A DNA stretch of 64,000 bases from Olsenella uli DSM 7084 (GCF_000143845.1 NC_014363.1:1907186-1971185), one strand, 5' to 3'; counted from the first letter of the stretch, positions 1 through 8,866 are shown. Notes: generated by a model from the letters alone, not told the origin. A program made the numbers and translations.

Positions 1-532
1 CGCTGCGCACCTGCTTGTACTGGAACTTGTGGTTCTCCTTGGCCAGCTGTCCGGGCACGCTGTTCCAGACATCACGTGCACGTGCGACATCCGTAGGGTT
101 AGGGGCGTACTTGGCCATATCCGCCAGGTAGAGGTTGAGGATGTCGCGGTGCACGCGAACGGCGTCCCGTACATCTCCCGAGCGCGCGTAGGCATCGACG
201 GCCTCCGGCATGCCTCCCACGAGAAGATAGGTGCGATAGTGGTCCATAGCCTGGTCGTGGAGCTGGTAGGCATGCATCTCCGCGTACGCCTCACGTATCC
301 CCTCGAGCATGAGGCCGTGGCCCGTCGCCACCATGAACTCGTCGAACGTCATCGGGTGGATCGTCATGGTGTTGACCTTGCCCACCGGCAGCGAATAGTC
401 CCCCTTGTTCACCGCCACGCCAAGGAGGCTGCCCGCCGCTATGACGTGGTGTGGGAAGCCCGACTTCTGAACGTACTTGAGCGCGGTCAGTGCACGGTTG
501 GACGCTTGCACCTCGTCGAAGACGTAGAGCAT
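1..532 (-). pseudogene. Truncated DUF4143/AAA-type ATPase fragment, open at the window edge
   Basis: The minus frame starting at the ATG at 532 reads LYVFDEVQAS, then AAGSLLGVAV and a region rich in DEF and GGMPEAVDAY motifs. This is the Walker B/sensor part and following domain of the DUF4143 family of AAA ATPases. The family normally has about 400 residues with an N-terminal P-loop. No P-loop appears upstream in any frame; a short open stretch beginning at 689 is out of frame with it. I therefore read this as a 5'-truncated remnant. Its 3' end lies outside the window. It sits at the edge of a restriction island, a common place for such remnants. Function is not inferable beyond the family. 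Confidence 0.6.
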
Positions 533-821
533 GCCAAAAGGAGCAGTGAGCCGGAGGCCGTGCGTGCGCGTCCACCACGTCCGCGGGGCGTGGCAGTCGT
601 AGCCATGCGGGCACACGTCGCGCGTCGGGAGCGCCCCCCACCAGGGGAGCGTTTCCTTTTGTGTAGGGTTTGTACAGGTCAGATACCATGAGGGTACGCG
701 ATTGAGGCCGCGCTACGGCGGAGGCCAAGCCCCTCCGCCACCCGTCCCGCACGCGCAGGCACCCCTAATGCTTGTGGGGACGGGATGGGGCCAGACCTTG
801 CTCACGGCCTCCTAACTGACA

Positions 822-2894
822 TTACTTTTCGCTCTCGCTGACCAGCTCGACGATCAATTCATCGTGGTCGATTCCCATCGCATCGAAGATCTCCCCAAGG
901 TTAGATGCCATACTCCATACTGAAAGGCTATGCCTGGCGTAGAGGTTGTCTAGCACCTTGACGTAGAGCGAGCCTTCGTCGCTCTCGGAGAAGTAGGTCT
1001 TAGCGTGACTTGCGACCGACATAGCACCCTTGCGGAACTGCGCGGCGTCAAGCTCCGAAAGAATGGAGAGCATGTCGGTGTACATGTTCTTCCAGACCCC
1101 CTCTTGGTGCCTGTCCCCGAAGAACGACCAGGCGTTGATCTTCCTGCCGCTGAGGTCATGGATCTCGTCGAGGGTGAAGCGATTGGACTCATCCACCCTC
1201 ATGACAACGGAATCCGTCGGCATGGGCCAGAGCTGGCAGAACAGATCCTGCATCATGGCGCAGCGAGCCTCCAGCTCCTCCTCATCCCATTTCTGCCGCT
1301 GGGCAATCCAAGCGTTCATGTGGACGTGGCTATCCTTGAAGCCGTCCTCCATGTCGCGCTTCTGCACGAAGGGCCTATTGGAGTACTTGGGGTTGAAGCC
1401 CGTGAGCGTGAGGTTGGCGATGCGGTTCAGCCACTTCGCATGAATCGCGTCCGCAAGCGGACCGAGGTCGCGCCTCCAAATGGGAGTGAGTGTCTGGGGC
1501 ATGACGTGCTCGATAGTGAGCTTGGGAGGATCGGCCTCGAACGCGCCGCGCACGTCGAGCTGCTCGGGCCCGTCACCGTTCTCGAGGTACTGGAAGAGGA
1601 AGAGCTTGTAGTCCTTCTTGACGCCCGTGAAGAAGTCGCGCGACTCGACGCTGGCCCGGAACTCATCGTCTCGCACGAAACGGGTCACGCCGGTCTCACT
1701 CTTAGAGAGAAGGATGTGTGCCAGCATCTGGTCGTAGGTGGTGTCCTCAGCCTTTCTCCGCTCGCGGCACACGTCATCGTGCAGGGTCATGAAAACCTTG
1801 TTGAGGCCGTTGGATCCTATGTTGCACACCCAGCGCCGGAACATGTAGGACTCGACGAGTTTGACCGCCCTGGCGACCTCGCCCCAGGAGACCTCGCCCC
1901 TCGAGCGCGTCATGAAAAGCGCAAGTAGGTAGGGGCTCGTAATGTCAAAGCCGAGGAGGTTGAGCCTGCGCATGGCGTCGTCCACAGCGGGGATGCCGCT
2001 CGCCGCATGCATGAACTCGCTGTACCGTTCCGAGTAGTCGCGGAGCTTCGCCATGAGCTTCCTGATGTCCTTGCCCTCTGCGTAGCCTTTGAACTCCTCG
2101 TAGACAGCGCTCTTGTTGGGCGTCTTGCGGTCCGCCGCCGTGAGGTAGTGGCGGATGAAGGAGCTCACGTCGTAGCCCGTGTTCTTCTCGATTCGGTTCC
2201 AGTATTGGGTGTAGTAGACCTCCTGCTCGTGTGACGGGATGTCCATCAGCACAAAGTTGCGAATCTTGTCGCCCTCGGAGAGGTCGAGCCCGGTGGAGTT
2301 CAGCGACTCGAACACGAGCTGCGGGTTGTCGCTAGCCTCCAGCTTGATGTTGATGATGACGAGTCGTTTGCAGGCGTCGTATATGTCGCGAGGGCCGAAG
2401 AAGCTGTCGCTGAGCCTCCGCCGCAGGTAGGCGTAGTTGTCGGACACGCTGCTGCCATGGGCGGTCTTCATGCCGTAGGTGACGGCGGTCAGTATGTCGT
2501 TGTCGTCCTTGACGAGCTTCAGCCGGAGCTTGGGCTTTCCGTCGCCCCCGTCGTCCGGGTTGTCGATGATGTAGTTGGAACGGATGCTGGCAGCCATGCG
2601 GCGGTCCTTTTCTTCACCAGTCTGCTCCAGAGCGTTGGCGATGGCGAGGAAGAGGAGGTAGACGGTGGTAATGCGCTGCTGCCCGTCAATGAGGATGCGT
2701 TCGTCCCGCTCGCCCTCGAGGGACACGATGCTGCCAAAGAAGTGGTTCTTCGTGTCGTTCTTCAGCATCTTTTCGAGGTCGTCGAAGAGACGCTTGCACT
2801 GCTTCTGCGTCCAGTCGTAGTTACGCTGGAACACAGGGACGGAGAAGTCGGACTTCATCATCAGGTGGAACAGCTGCTCGTCATAGCCCTTCAT
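822..2894 (-). CDS. DUF262/DUF1524 (GmrSD-like) family protein
   Basis: Predicted nucleotide-dependent defence protein. The N-terminus carries DUF262 (ParB/sulfiredoxin-like) hallmarks: VFQRNYDW at about residues 21-28 and IDGQQRIT at about 69-76. The C-terminal half contains LTIEHVMPQTL, the His-containing core of the DUF1524 HNH-like nuclease domain. Architecture and length (690 aa) match single-chain GmrSD-type type IV restriction proteins, which cut modified DNA; that role is family knowledge, not shown here. I chose the ATG at 2894, which opens MKGYDEQLF, over the TTG at 2957, because the DUF262 fold starts there. The gene is divergent from the silent hsdS cassette, and its 5' end lies about 100 bp from the outer inverted repeat of the shufflon. 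Stop at 822. Confidence 0.8.
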   Translation of the reverse strand: MKGYDEQLFHLMMKSDFSVPVFQRNYDWTQKQCKRLFDDLEKMLKNDTKNHFFGSIVSLEGERDERILIDGQQRITTVYLLFLAIANALEQTGEEKDRRMAASIRSNYIIDNPDDGGDGKPKLRLKLVKDDNDILTAVTYGMKTAHGSSVSDNYAYLRRRLSDSFFGPRDIYDACKRLVIINIKLEASDNPQLVFESLNSTGLDLSEGDKIRNFVLMDIPSHEQEVYYTQYWNRIEKNTGYDVSSFIRHYLTAADRKTPNKSAVYEEFKGYAEGKDIRKLMAKLRDYSERYSEFMHAASGIPAVDDAMRRLNLLGFDITSPYLLALFMTRSRGEVSWGEVARAVKLVESYMFRRWVCNIGSNGLNKVFMTLHDDVCRERRKAEDTTYDQMLAHILLSKSETGVTRFVRDDEFRASVESRDFFTGVKKDYKLFLFQYLENGDGPEQLDVRGAFEADPPKLTIEHVMPQTLTPIWRRDLGPLADAIHAKWLNRIANLTLTGFNPKYSNRPFVQKRDMEDGFKDSHVHMNAWIAQRQKWDEEELEARCAMMQDLFCQLWPMPTDSVVMRVDESNRFTLDEIHDLSGRKINAWSFFGDRHQEGVWKNMYTDMLSILSELDAAQFRKGAMSVASHAKTYFSESDEGSLYVKVLDNLYARHSLSVWSMASNLGEIFDAMGIDHDELIVELVSESEK

Positions 2895-2962
2895 CGTGCC
2901 CCCATCCACGTACTTGTCGATAGCAAAAGTCTTAACAGATACCCGGGACACGAACAACGGTC

Positions 2963-4399
2963 ATGCACGCCACCGCCACATCTCCCACCCCTGTCGGTGA
3001 GGATAGTTGCCATTATGAGAAGGTCGGCGGTGCCGAGCCCGCCTGCGTCGACCCCGAGCTGCCCTTCGACCTGCCGGATGGCTGGGAGTGGGCACGGCTA
3101 GGATCAATATCACTCGGAATCTCAACGGGACCATTTGGAAGCGCCCTGCACAAAGGCGACTATGTATCCCGTGGGGTGCCCATTGTTAATCCAGCGAACA
3201 TTTCTAATGGGCTGATAACTCCAACCTCCTTCGTATCGGAAGCCACGCGCGAAAGGCTAAGCTCCTATATCTTGTCATTGGGGGACCTGGTAATTGGGCG
3301 ACGGGGCGAAATGGGCCGCGTAGCCGTTGTTGGCGATGAATGTGTTGGTTGGTTGTGTGGCACCGGCTGCTTTATCGCGCGTTGTCCCGGAGGAGGGGAG
3401 CTTTCCTCTAACTTATTAAGTCTCGTATTCTCCTCGACGTATACAAAAGCCTTTCTCGAGGAAAACGCCATCGGCACAACAATGAAGAATCTTAGTAGGG
3501 AGATTCTGGGAGAGGTGCTCGTGCCCGTCCCGCCCCTCGCGGAGCAGCGCCGCATAGTCGTCGCCCTCGACGAGCTCCTTGGCCTCGTGGACGAGGTGGA
3601 GCGCTCCCAGGCGGAGCTCGAGGGGCTGCTGGACAGGGCGAGGGCGAAGGTCCTCGACCTCGCCATCCGCGGCAGGCTCGTCCCCCAGGACCCGTCCGAC
3701 GAACCCGCCGAGGCGCTCCTGGCCCGCGTGCGGGAGGAGAGGCTGCTCATGGCGGCCGACGGGAGGCTGAGGAGGAGGGACGTCGAGGGCGACTCGGTCA
3801 TCTTCCGCGGTGAGGATAACTCCTATTATGAGAAGGTCGGCGGCGCCGAGCCCGTCTGCGTCGACTCCGAGCTGCCCTTCGACCTGCCGGAAGGCTGGGA
3901 GTGGGCAAGACTGCCGTCTTTGTTCGTAATTGATCCACGATCGAGGCAAGATGATGTTGCCCTTGTCTCGTTTGCCCCGATGGCTTCAATCGATCCGGGC
4001 TTTACGTCACATGTGAAATATGAAGTCAGGCCGTGGGGAGAAGTCAAAAGGGGGTTCACTCACTTCGAAGAGGGCGACGTCCTGTTCGCGAAGATTTCGC
4101 CATGCTTTGAGAACAGGAAGTCCTTCGTCGCGGAGTCTCTTGAGAACAAGCACGGTGCGGGTACGACCGAGCTCATCGTGCTTAGGTGCATCTGCGGTAT
4201 GACGCCTTGGTTCGCGCTCTGCTTCCTGAAAAGCCCGACATTCATTGACGCCGCCAAGGGGACCTTCATGGGAACGGTAGGCCAGCAGCGGGTCAAACGG
4301 GAATTCATAGACAGCGTGTTGTTCCCAGTTCCTCCCCTATCGGAGCAGGCGCGAATCGCCAAGTCAGCATCCAAACTCCTAGACTCAATTGGGTTGTAG
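2963..4399 (+). CDS. Silent type I restriction specificity (HsdS) cassette with two TRDs
   Basis: Encodes two target-recognition domains separated by a central conserved helix region, but lacks the first 60 or so residues of a normal HsdS. Coding similarity to the expressed gene begins at inverted repeat A (2993) with GEDSCHYEKVGG. TRD1' follows (LGISTGPFGSALHKG region), then the conserved VPPLAEQRRIVVALDEL helix region encoded by repeat B, then TRD2' (LFVIDPRSRQDD region), ending in VPPLSEQARIAKSA. No plausible ribosome site or N-terminal constant region precedes it, so it is probably a donor of sequence rather than a working gene. It opposes the expressed hsdS and overlaps the third half-cassette by 15 bp, tail to tail. 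Confidence 0.85.
   Translation: MHATATSPTPVGEDSCHYEKVGGAEPACVDPELPFDLPDGWEWARLGSISLGISTGPFGSALHKGDYVSRGVPIVNPANISNGLITPTSFVSEATRERLSSYILSLGDLVIGRRGEMGRVAVVGDECVGWLCGTGCFIARCPGGGELSSNLLSLVFSSTYTKAFLEENAIGTTMKNLSREILGEVLVPVPPLAEQRRIVVALDELLGLVDEVERSQAELEGLLDRARAKVLDLAIRGRLVPQDPSDEPAEALLARVREERLLMAADGRLRRRDVEGDSVIFRGEDNSYYEKVGGAEPVCVDSELPFDLPEGWEWARLPSLFVIDPRSRQDDVALVSFAPMASIDPGFTSHVKYEVRPWGEVKRGFTHFEEGDVLFAKISPCFENRKSFVAESLENKHGAGTTELIVLRCICGMTPWFALCFLKSPTFIDAAKGTFMGTVGQQRVKREFIDSVLFPVPPLSEQARIAKSASKLLDSIGL
2993..3099 (+). repeat. Inverted repeat A, left copy (107 bp)
   Basis: Base-for-base identical, in inverted orientation, to 7083-7189. It encodes the start of TRD1 (GEDSCHYEKVGG to DGWEWARL) in both S loci. 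It begins with GTCGGTGAGG and ends with GGCACGGCT; identity stops abruptly on both sides. Inversion between the copies would exchange both TRDs at once and flip the recombinase. Confidence 0.97.
3518..3831 (+). repeat. Inverted repeat B, left copy (314 bp)
   Basis: Matches 6363-6676 in inverted orientation over 314 bp; every stretch I compared was identical. It encodes the central conserved helix region of HsdS and ends inside the TATTATGAGAAG core at the entrance to TRD2. Inversion between the copies would exchange TRD2 only. Confidence 0.95.
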
Positions 4400-4915
4400 G
4401 AGCAGGAGCAACCTGGCAACTTCTCTGACGATTCTGTTCTGTTCGGGTTGCGGAGGTATCGGTACAAGCATTTCGTCCATGTCATCCTTGCGCACCGAGG
4501 GGGAGTTGTCGCCTCTCATGTGGACGTTAATTGCGTTCACGAAGTAGTCAGATTTCATGCAGAGAAATAGCCACTCGGAGTCGATTGAATCCGATGACGC
4601 GGTGCATACGTAGAAGCCCGTTGAGGCGACGCAACCGTCGTGCTCGTCAAATGCGAGGGCGATGTTCCTCAGGTAGGGTCTGACCATAGAAAAGAGGACT
4701 GACCCCTTGGCAACTGCTCTGCGCGCTCGGCTTGGCGCGTCGGCAGTTGACAGCAGCTTGGGCTCGATGATTTTGCACCGTACGTTGTCTATGGAATCAA
4801 TGTCGATATAGCGGAATAGCTTTCCTGTTGGCCTGTGACTCCCTTGCGGTTGGCATATCGAGCTAAGCCTCACCCACGCCCAGGAATCCGGAACGTCGAA
4901 GGGCACCTCGATCAA
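4385..4915 (-). CDS. Silent HsdS half-cassette (third TRD2 variant)
   Basis: Encodes a single target-recognition domain with its distal conserved helix: EVPFDVPDSWAWVRLSSI at the start and PIPPQPEQNRIVREVARL at the end, both typical of HsdS halves. The open frame continues upstream of 4915 through ISYYEK, encoded by a 16-bp core at 4934-4949 that also occurs in the other cassette. There is no full HsdS N-terminus and no central region. The 3' end overlaps the 3' end of the plus-strand cassette, so 3820-4949 is a compact tail-to-tail pair of TRD modules bounded by inverted copies of the core. The cassette would be expressed only after recombination. Confidence 0.85.
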   Translation of the reverse strand: MIEVPFDVPDSWAWVRLSSICQPQGSHRPTGKLFRYIDIDSIDNVRCKIIEPKLLSTADAPSRARRAVAKGSVLFSMVRPYLRNIALAFDEHDGCVASTGFYVCTASSDSIDSEWLFLCMKSDYFVNAINVHMRGDNSPSVRKDDMDEMLVPIPPQPEQNRIVREVARLLLLLQPN

Positions 4916-4933
4916 GATGGTGCTTCCGACGTT

Positions 4934-4949
4934 CTTCTCATAATAGGAG
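4934..4949 (-). repeat. 16-bp recombination core (CTCCTATTATGAGAAG) at the third TRD
   Basis: The minus strand reads CTCCTATTATGAGAAG, identical to the plus-strand sequence at 3820-3835 and inverted relative to it. Both copies are read in the same frame (SYYEK), so inversion of 3820-4949 gives in-frame joints. A 12-bp version (CTCCTATTATGA) is in the expressed gene at 6363-6374, in direct orientation with this copy. A related ATTATGAGAAGG lies inside repeat A. This is the best candidate for the recombinase recognition core. Confidence 0.75.
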
Positions 4950-5001
4950 ATGGCGGAATCATGGTCTTTTCCTGGAACGACGACACCGAGAGGAGAAGGC
5001 T

Positions 5002-5808
5002 ATGAGCTACCAGGAATTCGAGCAGCACCTTAGGAGAGAGGGGCTCTCATCAAACACCGTCGAGTCCTATCTGTGGACGGTGGAGTACTTCCACGCTAAC
5101 TACGACGGCCTATGCGAGGAGAACCTGCTCGCATACAAAGGCTACCTGATGGAGTACTTCAAACCAAAGACCGTGAACCTCAGGATTCAAGCGATGAACA
5201 AGTACCTCGATTTCCTTGGGTTGCAACACCTTCGAGTAAGGGTGGTGAAGATACAGCAGAAACCCTTCTTGGAGAATGTAATTAGCAACTCCGATTACCG
5301 GTTTCTAAAGACATGCCTCAAGGACGCTGGGAACTACCAGTGGTACTTCGTGGTCTGGTTCCTCGGGGCCACCGGCGCGAGAGTCAGCGAGCTCATAAAG
5401 CTGAAGGTAGAGCATGTCGAAGAGGGGCATTTTGACATCTACTCGAAAGGTGGAAAGCTGAGAAGGCTCTACATTCCAAAAAAGCTCAGGGAAGAAGCCT
5501 TGTCGTGGCTGAGAGAGCGAGGCAGAAAGAGCGGCTACCTCTTCGTCAACAGATACGGCAAGACGATCACTCCTAGGGGCATTTCGCAGCAACTCAAGAA
5601 GTACGCGCGAAAATACGGTATCGAGGAGTCCGTTGTATACCCCCACTCATTTCGACATCTCTTCGCTAAAAACTTTCTTGAGCGATATAACGACATTGCG
5701 CTGCTTGCCGACTTAATGGGACACGAGAGCATCGAGACGACGAGAATCTACCTTCGTAGGACAGCAAGCGAGCAGAGAGAGATAGTCGATAGAGTGGTTA
5801 CATGGTAA
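5002..5808 (+). CDS. Tyrosine recombinase/integrase of the hsdS shufflon
   Basis: A 268-aa XerC/D-like site-specific recombinase. The N-terminal SAM-like core-binding domain spans about residues 1-80. The catalytic domain shows R127 in GATGARVSEL, HSFRH with H215 and R218, H241 in LMGHESIETT, and the Tyr nucleophile at Y250 in RIYLRR. All key residues are intact. A strong ribosome site (GAGAGGAG) precedes the ATG. It lies between the silent cassettes and the expressed hsdS and overlaps the hsdS 3' end by 11 bp, tail to tail. Recombinases in this position are known to invert hsdS segments in phase-variable type I systems. It lies inside the repeat-A segment, so it would itself be flipped by a repeat-A inversion. 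Confidence 0.93.
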   Translation: MSYQEFEQHLRREGLSSNTVESYLWTVEYFHANYDGLCEENLLAYKGYLMEYFKPKTVNLRIQAMNKYLDFLGLQHLRVRVVKIQQKPFLENVISNSDYRFLKTCLKDAGNYQWYFVVWFLGATGARVSELIKLKVEHVEEGHFDIYSKGGKLRRLYIPKKLREEALSWLRERGRKSGYLFVNRYGKTITPRGISQQLKKYARKYGIEESVVYPHSFRHLFAKNFLERYNDIALLADLMGHESIETTRIYLRRTASEQREIVDRVVTW

Positions 5809-7375
5809 GAACGGCAGTCAGTAGAGTAGCTATTGTTTCTGCGGCAGATGCTATGCGTTCTTGTTCGTGAGACGGAGGGATGGGCAGAAGGGCCCCCTGT
5901 CCGTCCCTCGTCCCAAGCCGAGGCATCTTTACGCCATATGAGCAACGGTTTGCATAACTCAAGAAATAGTCAGACATCAATACAAGCCTGATGTAACTGG
6001 GAGCTACCGTGCCATAGAGTTCTATAGGGATGATCTCGGAAGTGCAATAACCTGGCTCGGGAGCAATGAGCACCTTGTTGAGATAGGGTCGGAGTTTGCT
6101 GTAAAGGAGCTGACCGGCGCAGAATGGCCTCTTGACGCTAGACGACCTTCGCTCCCCGCCACAGACCCTTCTGAGAATCCTTCCCGATCCCTTCTCGATG
6201 TCTTCAAGGTCAAGCACCCAGGCCTCATCGTCGATCTTCTCAGGATTGACGCTTTCGGACGAGCCGTAATTCGAAATTGCACCGAAGCGAGACCAAGCCC
6301 ATGTGCGCGGTATAGCGAATACCTCACCTTCGATAGGTATGACTCGATTGTCTCCAAAGCGTTCATAATAGGAGTTATCCTCACCGCGGAAGATGACCGA
6401 GTCGCCCTCGACGTCCCTCCTCCTCAGCCTCCCGTCGGCCGCCATGAGCAGCCTCTCCTCCCGCACGCGGGCCAGGAGCGCCTCGGCGGGTTCGTCGGAC
6501 GGGTCCTGGGGGACGAGCCTGCCGCGGATGGCGAGGTCGAGGACCTTCGCCCTCGCCCTGTCCAGCAGCCCCTCGAGCTCCGCCTGGGAGCGCTCCACCT
6601 CGTCCACGAGGCCAAGGAGCTCGTCGAGGGCGACGACTATGCGGCGCTGCTCCGCGAGGGGCGGGACGGGCACGAGAAATGACCTGATTGACTGTAGCCC
6701 GACGGTCTTTTGGGCGATGCCCGTTGCGACAGAGTCTGCACAGCTTCTAATCCATCCTGACTGCAGGCAATAAGAGAGGTAGTGATTGCCAAGCAGCTTG
6801 TTCGGCCTGATGATTCCAATGTGCCTTTGCACGCAGAAGCGCCTATCATCTAAGACCCTAATGACGATTCCATAAGAACCGGTCACCGTGTAGAGGACAT
6901 CACCTCGCATGGGTCGCCTGTACTCGCCTAAAGACTCGTAATAGCTTTCGGGAACAAAACGTGTGTCTTCGAAGTTTAGATAGCCAGACGAAACGTTCGA
7001 TATAACCAGAAATGGTATGCCGCTGGAAACTTGTGGCGGCGGTTGATGGTCCCCATCTGCCACTGACAGAACGATGCTTCCGAGCCGTGCCCACTCCCAG
7101 CCATCCGGCAGGTCGAAGGGCAGCTCGGGGTCGACGCAGGCGGGCTCGGCACCGCCGACCTTCTCATAATGGCAACTATCCTCACCGACGTAGATGATGG
7201 AGTCCTTGGCGACATCGCGCCTCTTGAGCTTTCCCTCGGCGACCATGCGCTGCTTCTCAACCCTTACCCTCTCGAGAAGAACGGATGCCGGTTCGTCATT
7301 TGGGTCTTGGGAAACGAGCTTTCCGCGCACGGCCAGATCGAAAATCTTCTGCCTCAGACGTTTCGTGTCAATCAT
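5798..7375 (-). CDS. hsdS: Type I restriction-modification specificity subunit (expressed copy)
   Basis: A 525-aa DNA-recognition subunit that directs HsdM and HsdR to a bipartite target. Order: N-terminal conserved helix region (residues 1-60, DLAVRGKLVSQDP), TRD1 (about 75-235), central conserved region (about 236-335, PVPPLAEQRRIVVALDEL then DLAIRGRLVPQDP), TRD2 (about 340-500) and a short distal helix (PIPPSHEQERIASA). The two conserved blocks resemble each other, as expected for the pseudo-twofold HsdS fold. Its ATG overlaps the hsdM stop by 4 bp. Of the three S loci only this one has the N-terminal constant part, so it is the expression site. Residues about 63-98 are encoded by repeat A and about 234-338 by repeat B, so both TRDs can be exchanged by inversion. 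Confidence 0.95.
   Translation of the reverse strand: MIDTKRLRQKIFDLAVRGKLVSQDPNDEPASVLLERVRVEKQRMVAEGKLKRRDVAKDSIIYVGEDSCHYEKVGGAEPACVDPELPFDLPDGWEWARLGSIVLSVADGDHQPPPQVSSGIPFLVISNVSSGYLNFEDTRFVPESYYESLGEYRRPMRGDVLYTVTGSYGIVIRVLDDRRFCVQRHIGIIRPNKLLGNHYLSYCLQSGWIRSCADSVATGIAQKTVGLQSIRSFLVPVPPLAEQRRIVVALDELLGLVDEVERSQAELEGLLDRARAKVLDLAIRGRLVPQDPSDEPAEALLARVREERLLMAADGRLRRRDVEGDSVIFRGEDNSYYERFGDNRVIPIEGEVFAIPRTWAWSRFGAISNYGSSESVNPEKIDDEAWVLDLEDIEKGSGRILRRVCGGERRSSSVKRPFCAGQLLYSKLRPYLNKVLIAPEPGYCTSEIIPIELYGTVAPSYIRLVLMSDYFLSYANRCSYGVKMPRLGTRDGQGALLPIPPSHEQERIASAAETIATLLTAVLTM
6363..6676 (-). repeat. Inverted repeat B, right copy (314 bp)
   Basis: Reverse complement of 3518-3831, within the expressed hsdS. 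Homology stops after TATTATGA, where the expressed TRD2 diverges. Confidence 0.95.
7083..7189 (-). repeat. Inverted repeat A, right copy (107 bp)
   Basis: Reverse complement of 2993-3099, inside the expressed hsdS (about residues 63-98). It forms the outer boundary of the 4.2-kb invertible segment. Confidence 0.97.
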
Positions 7376-8862
7376 TCTTCAATGTCTCCAAGCAGCTCCT
7401 CCAGCCTTGAGACTGCCGAGGCGATGCTGTCGCTCTTCTCCCGTATCTCTGCCAAAAGGTCGGAGAGCTGCACCTCGGAGATGTCATCCCCCGTCTTTAT
7501 CCAAGTAATGTCTAGGCTCGCCTTGTCTCTGTCCAGAATCTCTTGGAGCGTGAAACGCCTCCACCGTCCGTTGGGGTTCTCTTCGGAGTAGGTTTCCTCG
7601 CGGTCACCAATGGCAGCGGGCTTGTAGCAGTCGACGAAGTCCTGCAGGTGCTCCCTAGTCATGGGCCGCTGCTTCAGAGTGTGGTGCACCCCAGTGCGGT
7701 AGTCATATATCCAGACCTCCCTTGTCTGCCAGTCGGGACTCGCGGGTCTGTTATCGAAAAAGATGACATTCGCCTTCACTCCCTGGGCGTAGAAGATGCC
7801 GGTAGGAAGCCTGAGGATTGTATGCAGGTTGGTGGTTTCGAGGAGTTTGCGTCGCACCGTCTCTCCCGCACCTCCCTCGAATAGAACGTTGTCCGGCACG
7901 ACGACTGCGGCGTGTCCGTCCTGCCTGAGGATGGTGTGGATATGCTGCACGAAGTTGAGCTGCTTGTTGGACGTGACCGCCCAGAAGTCCCGTCTGTTGT
8001 AGGTGCCTTCCTCTTCCTCCTGCAACCCTTCGTCGTTCGTGAAGGAGTATGAGGACTTCTTCCCGAATGGAGGGTTGGTCAGCACGTAATCATAACGAGT
8101 CCCAGGATCAGCGAGCAGTGAGTCGTTCCTGTAGATGGGAGGCTCGCCATTGAAGTCGCTGATATTGTGTAGGAAGAGGTTCATGAGGCACAGCTTGTAG
8201 GTGCTCGGCACAATCTCCCAACCTGCGAAGGTTGAGTATCGAAGGAAGTGACGCTGGTCCCGGTCGAGGGTGTAGTGCTCGGAATCCTCAATGTAGTCTT
8301 TCGCGGCCAGAAGGAACCCTCCGCTTCCACAACAGGGGTCCACAACCGTCTTTCCGGGCTGCGGCTGAACGCAGTCAACCATCGCGCTGATGAGCGCCCT
8401 TGGGGTGAAGTACTGGCCTGCGCCGCTCTTCGTGTCCTCTGCAACCTTCTGCAAGAGGCCCTCGTAGATGTCGCCCTTCACGTCGGAAGACATCGACGAC
8501 CACTTCTCCGCATCAATCATTGTGATGACCCTAGAGAGAATGGCGGGATTGGAAATCTTGTTCTGGGCCCCTGAGTAGATCTGCTGCAGGGTGCCACCCG
8601 TCTCCCCAAGGGTCTTCAGCACATACTCGTAGTGGCGGAAGAGCTCATCGCCCCTCTTTGACTTGAGCGTGTCCCACGTGCAGTCGCCAGGGATGCGCAT
8701 GTCCCTCTTGTAGGGCGGCTTGCTGTACTCGTCTGCCATCTTGAGGAACAGCAGGTATGTCAGCTGCTCGAGGTAGTCGCTATTCGAAACCCCGTCATTC
8801 ATCAGGACGGTCGCCATCGACCAGACCTTCTGATTAATCGTGGATTGAGAGCTCAATTCCAT
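7372..8862 (-). CDS. hsdM: Type I restriction-modification DNA methyltransferase subunit
   Basis: N6-adenine methyltransferase subunit that combines with HsdS to form the methylase. The N-terminal helical domain (INQKVWSMATVLMNDG) is followed by the SAM-binding motif DPCCGSGGF at about residues 175-183 and the catalytic NPPF at 263-266; both are intact. I chose the ATG at 8862 (MELSSQ). A TTG at 8883 is possible but would overlap hsdR, and AGGAGG lies directly against the 8862 ATG, so a slightly later start is also possible. About 496 aa, normal for the family. It lies 4 bp after hsdR and overlaps hsdS by 4 bp, so it is translationally coupled. Confidence 0.95.
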   Translation of the reverse strand: MELSSQSTINQKVWSMATVLMNDGVSNSDYLEQLTYLLFLKMADEYSKPPYKRDMRIPGDCTWDTLKSKRGDELFRHYEYVLKTLGETGGTLQQIYSGAQNKISNPAILSRVITMIDAEKWSSMSSDVKGDIYEGLLQKVAEDTKSGAGQYFTPRALISAMVDCVQPQPGKTVVDPCCGSGGFLLAAKDYIEDSEHYTLDRDQRHFLRYSTFAGWEIVPSTYKLCLMNLFLHNISDFNGEPPIYRNDSLLADPGTRYDYVLTNPPFGKKSSYSFTNDEGLQEEEEGTYNRRDFWAVTSNKQLNFVQHIHTILRQDGHAAVVVPDNVLFEGGAGETVRRKLLETTNLHTILRLPTGIFYAQGVKANVIFFDNRPASPDWQTREVWIYDYRTGVHHTLKQRPMTREHLQDFVDCYKPAAIGDREETYSEENPNGRWRRFTLQEILDRDKASLDITWIKTGDDISEVQLSDLLAEIREKSDSIASAVSRLEELLGDIEE

Positions 8863-8866
8863 CCTC

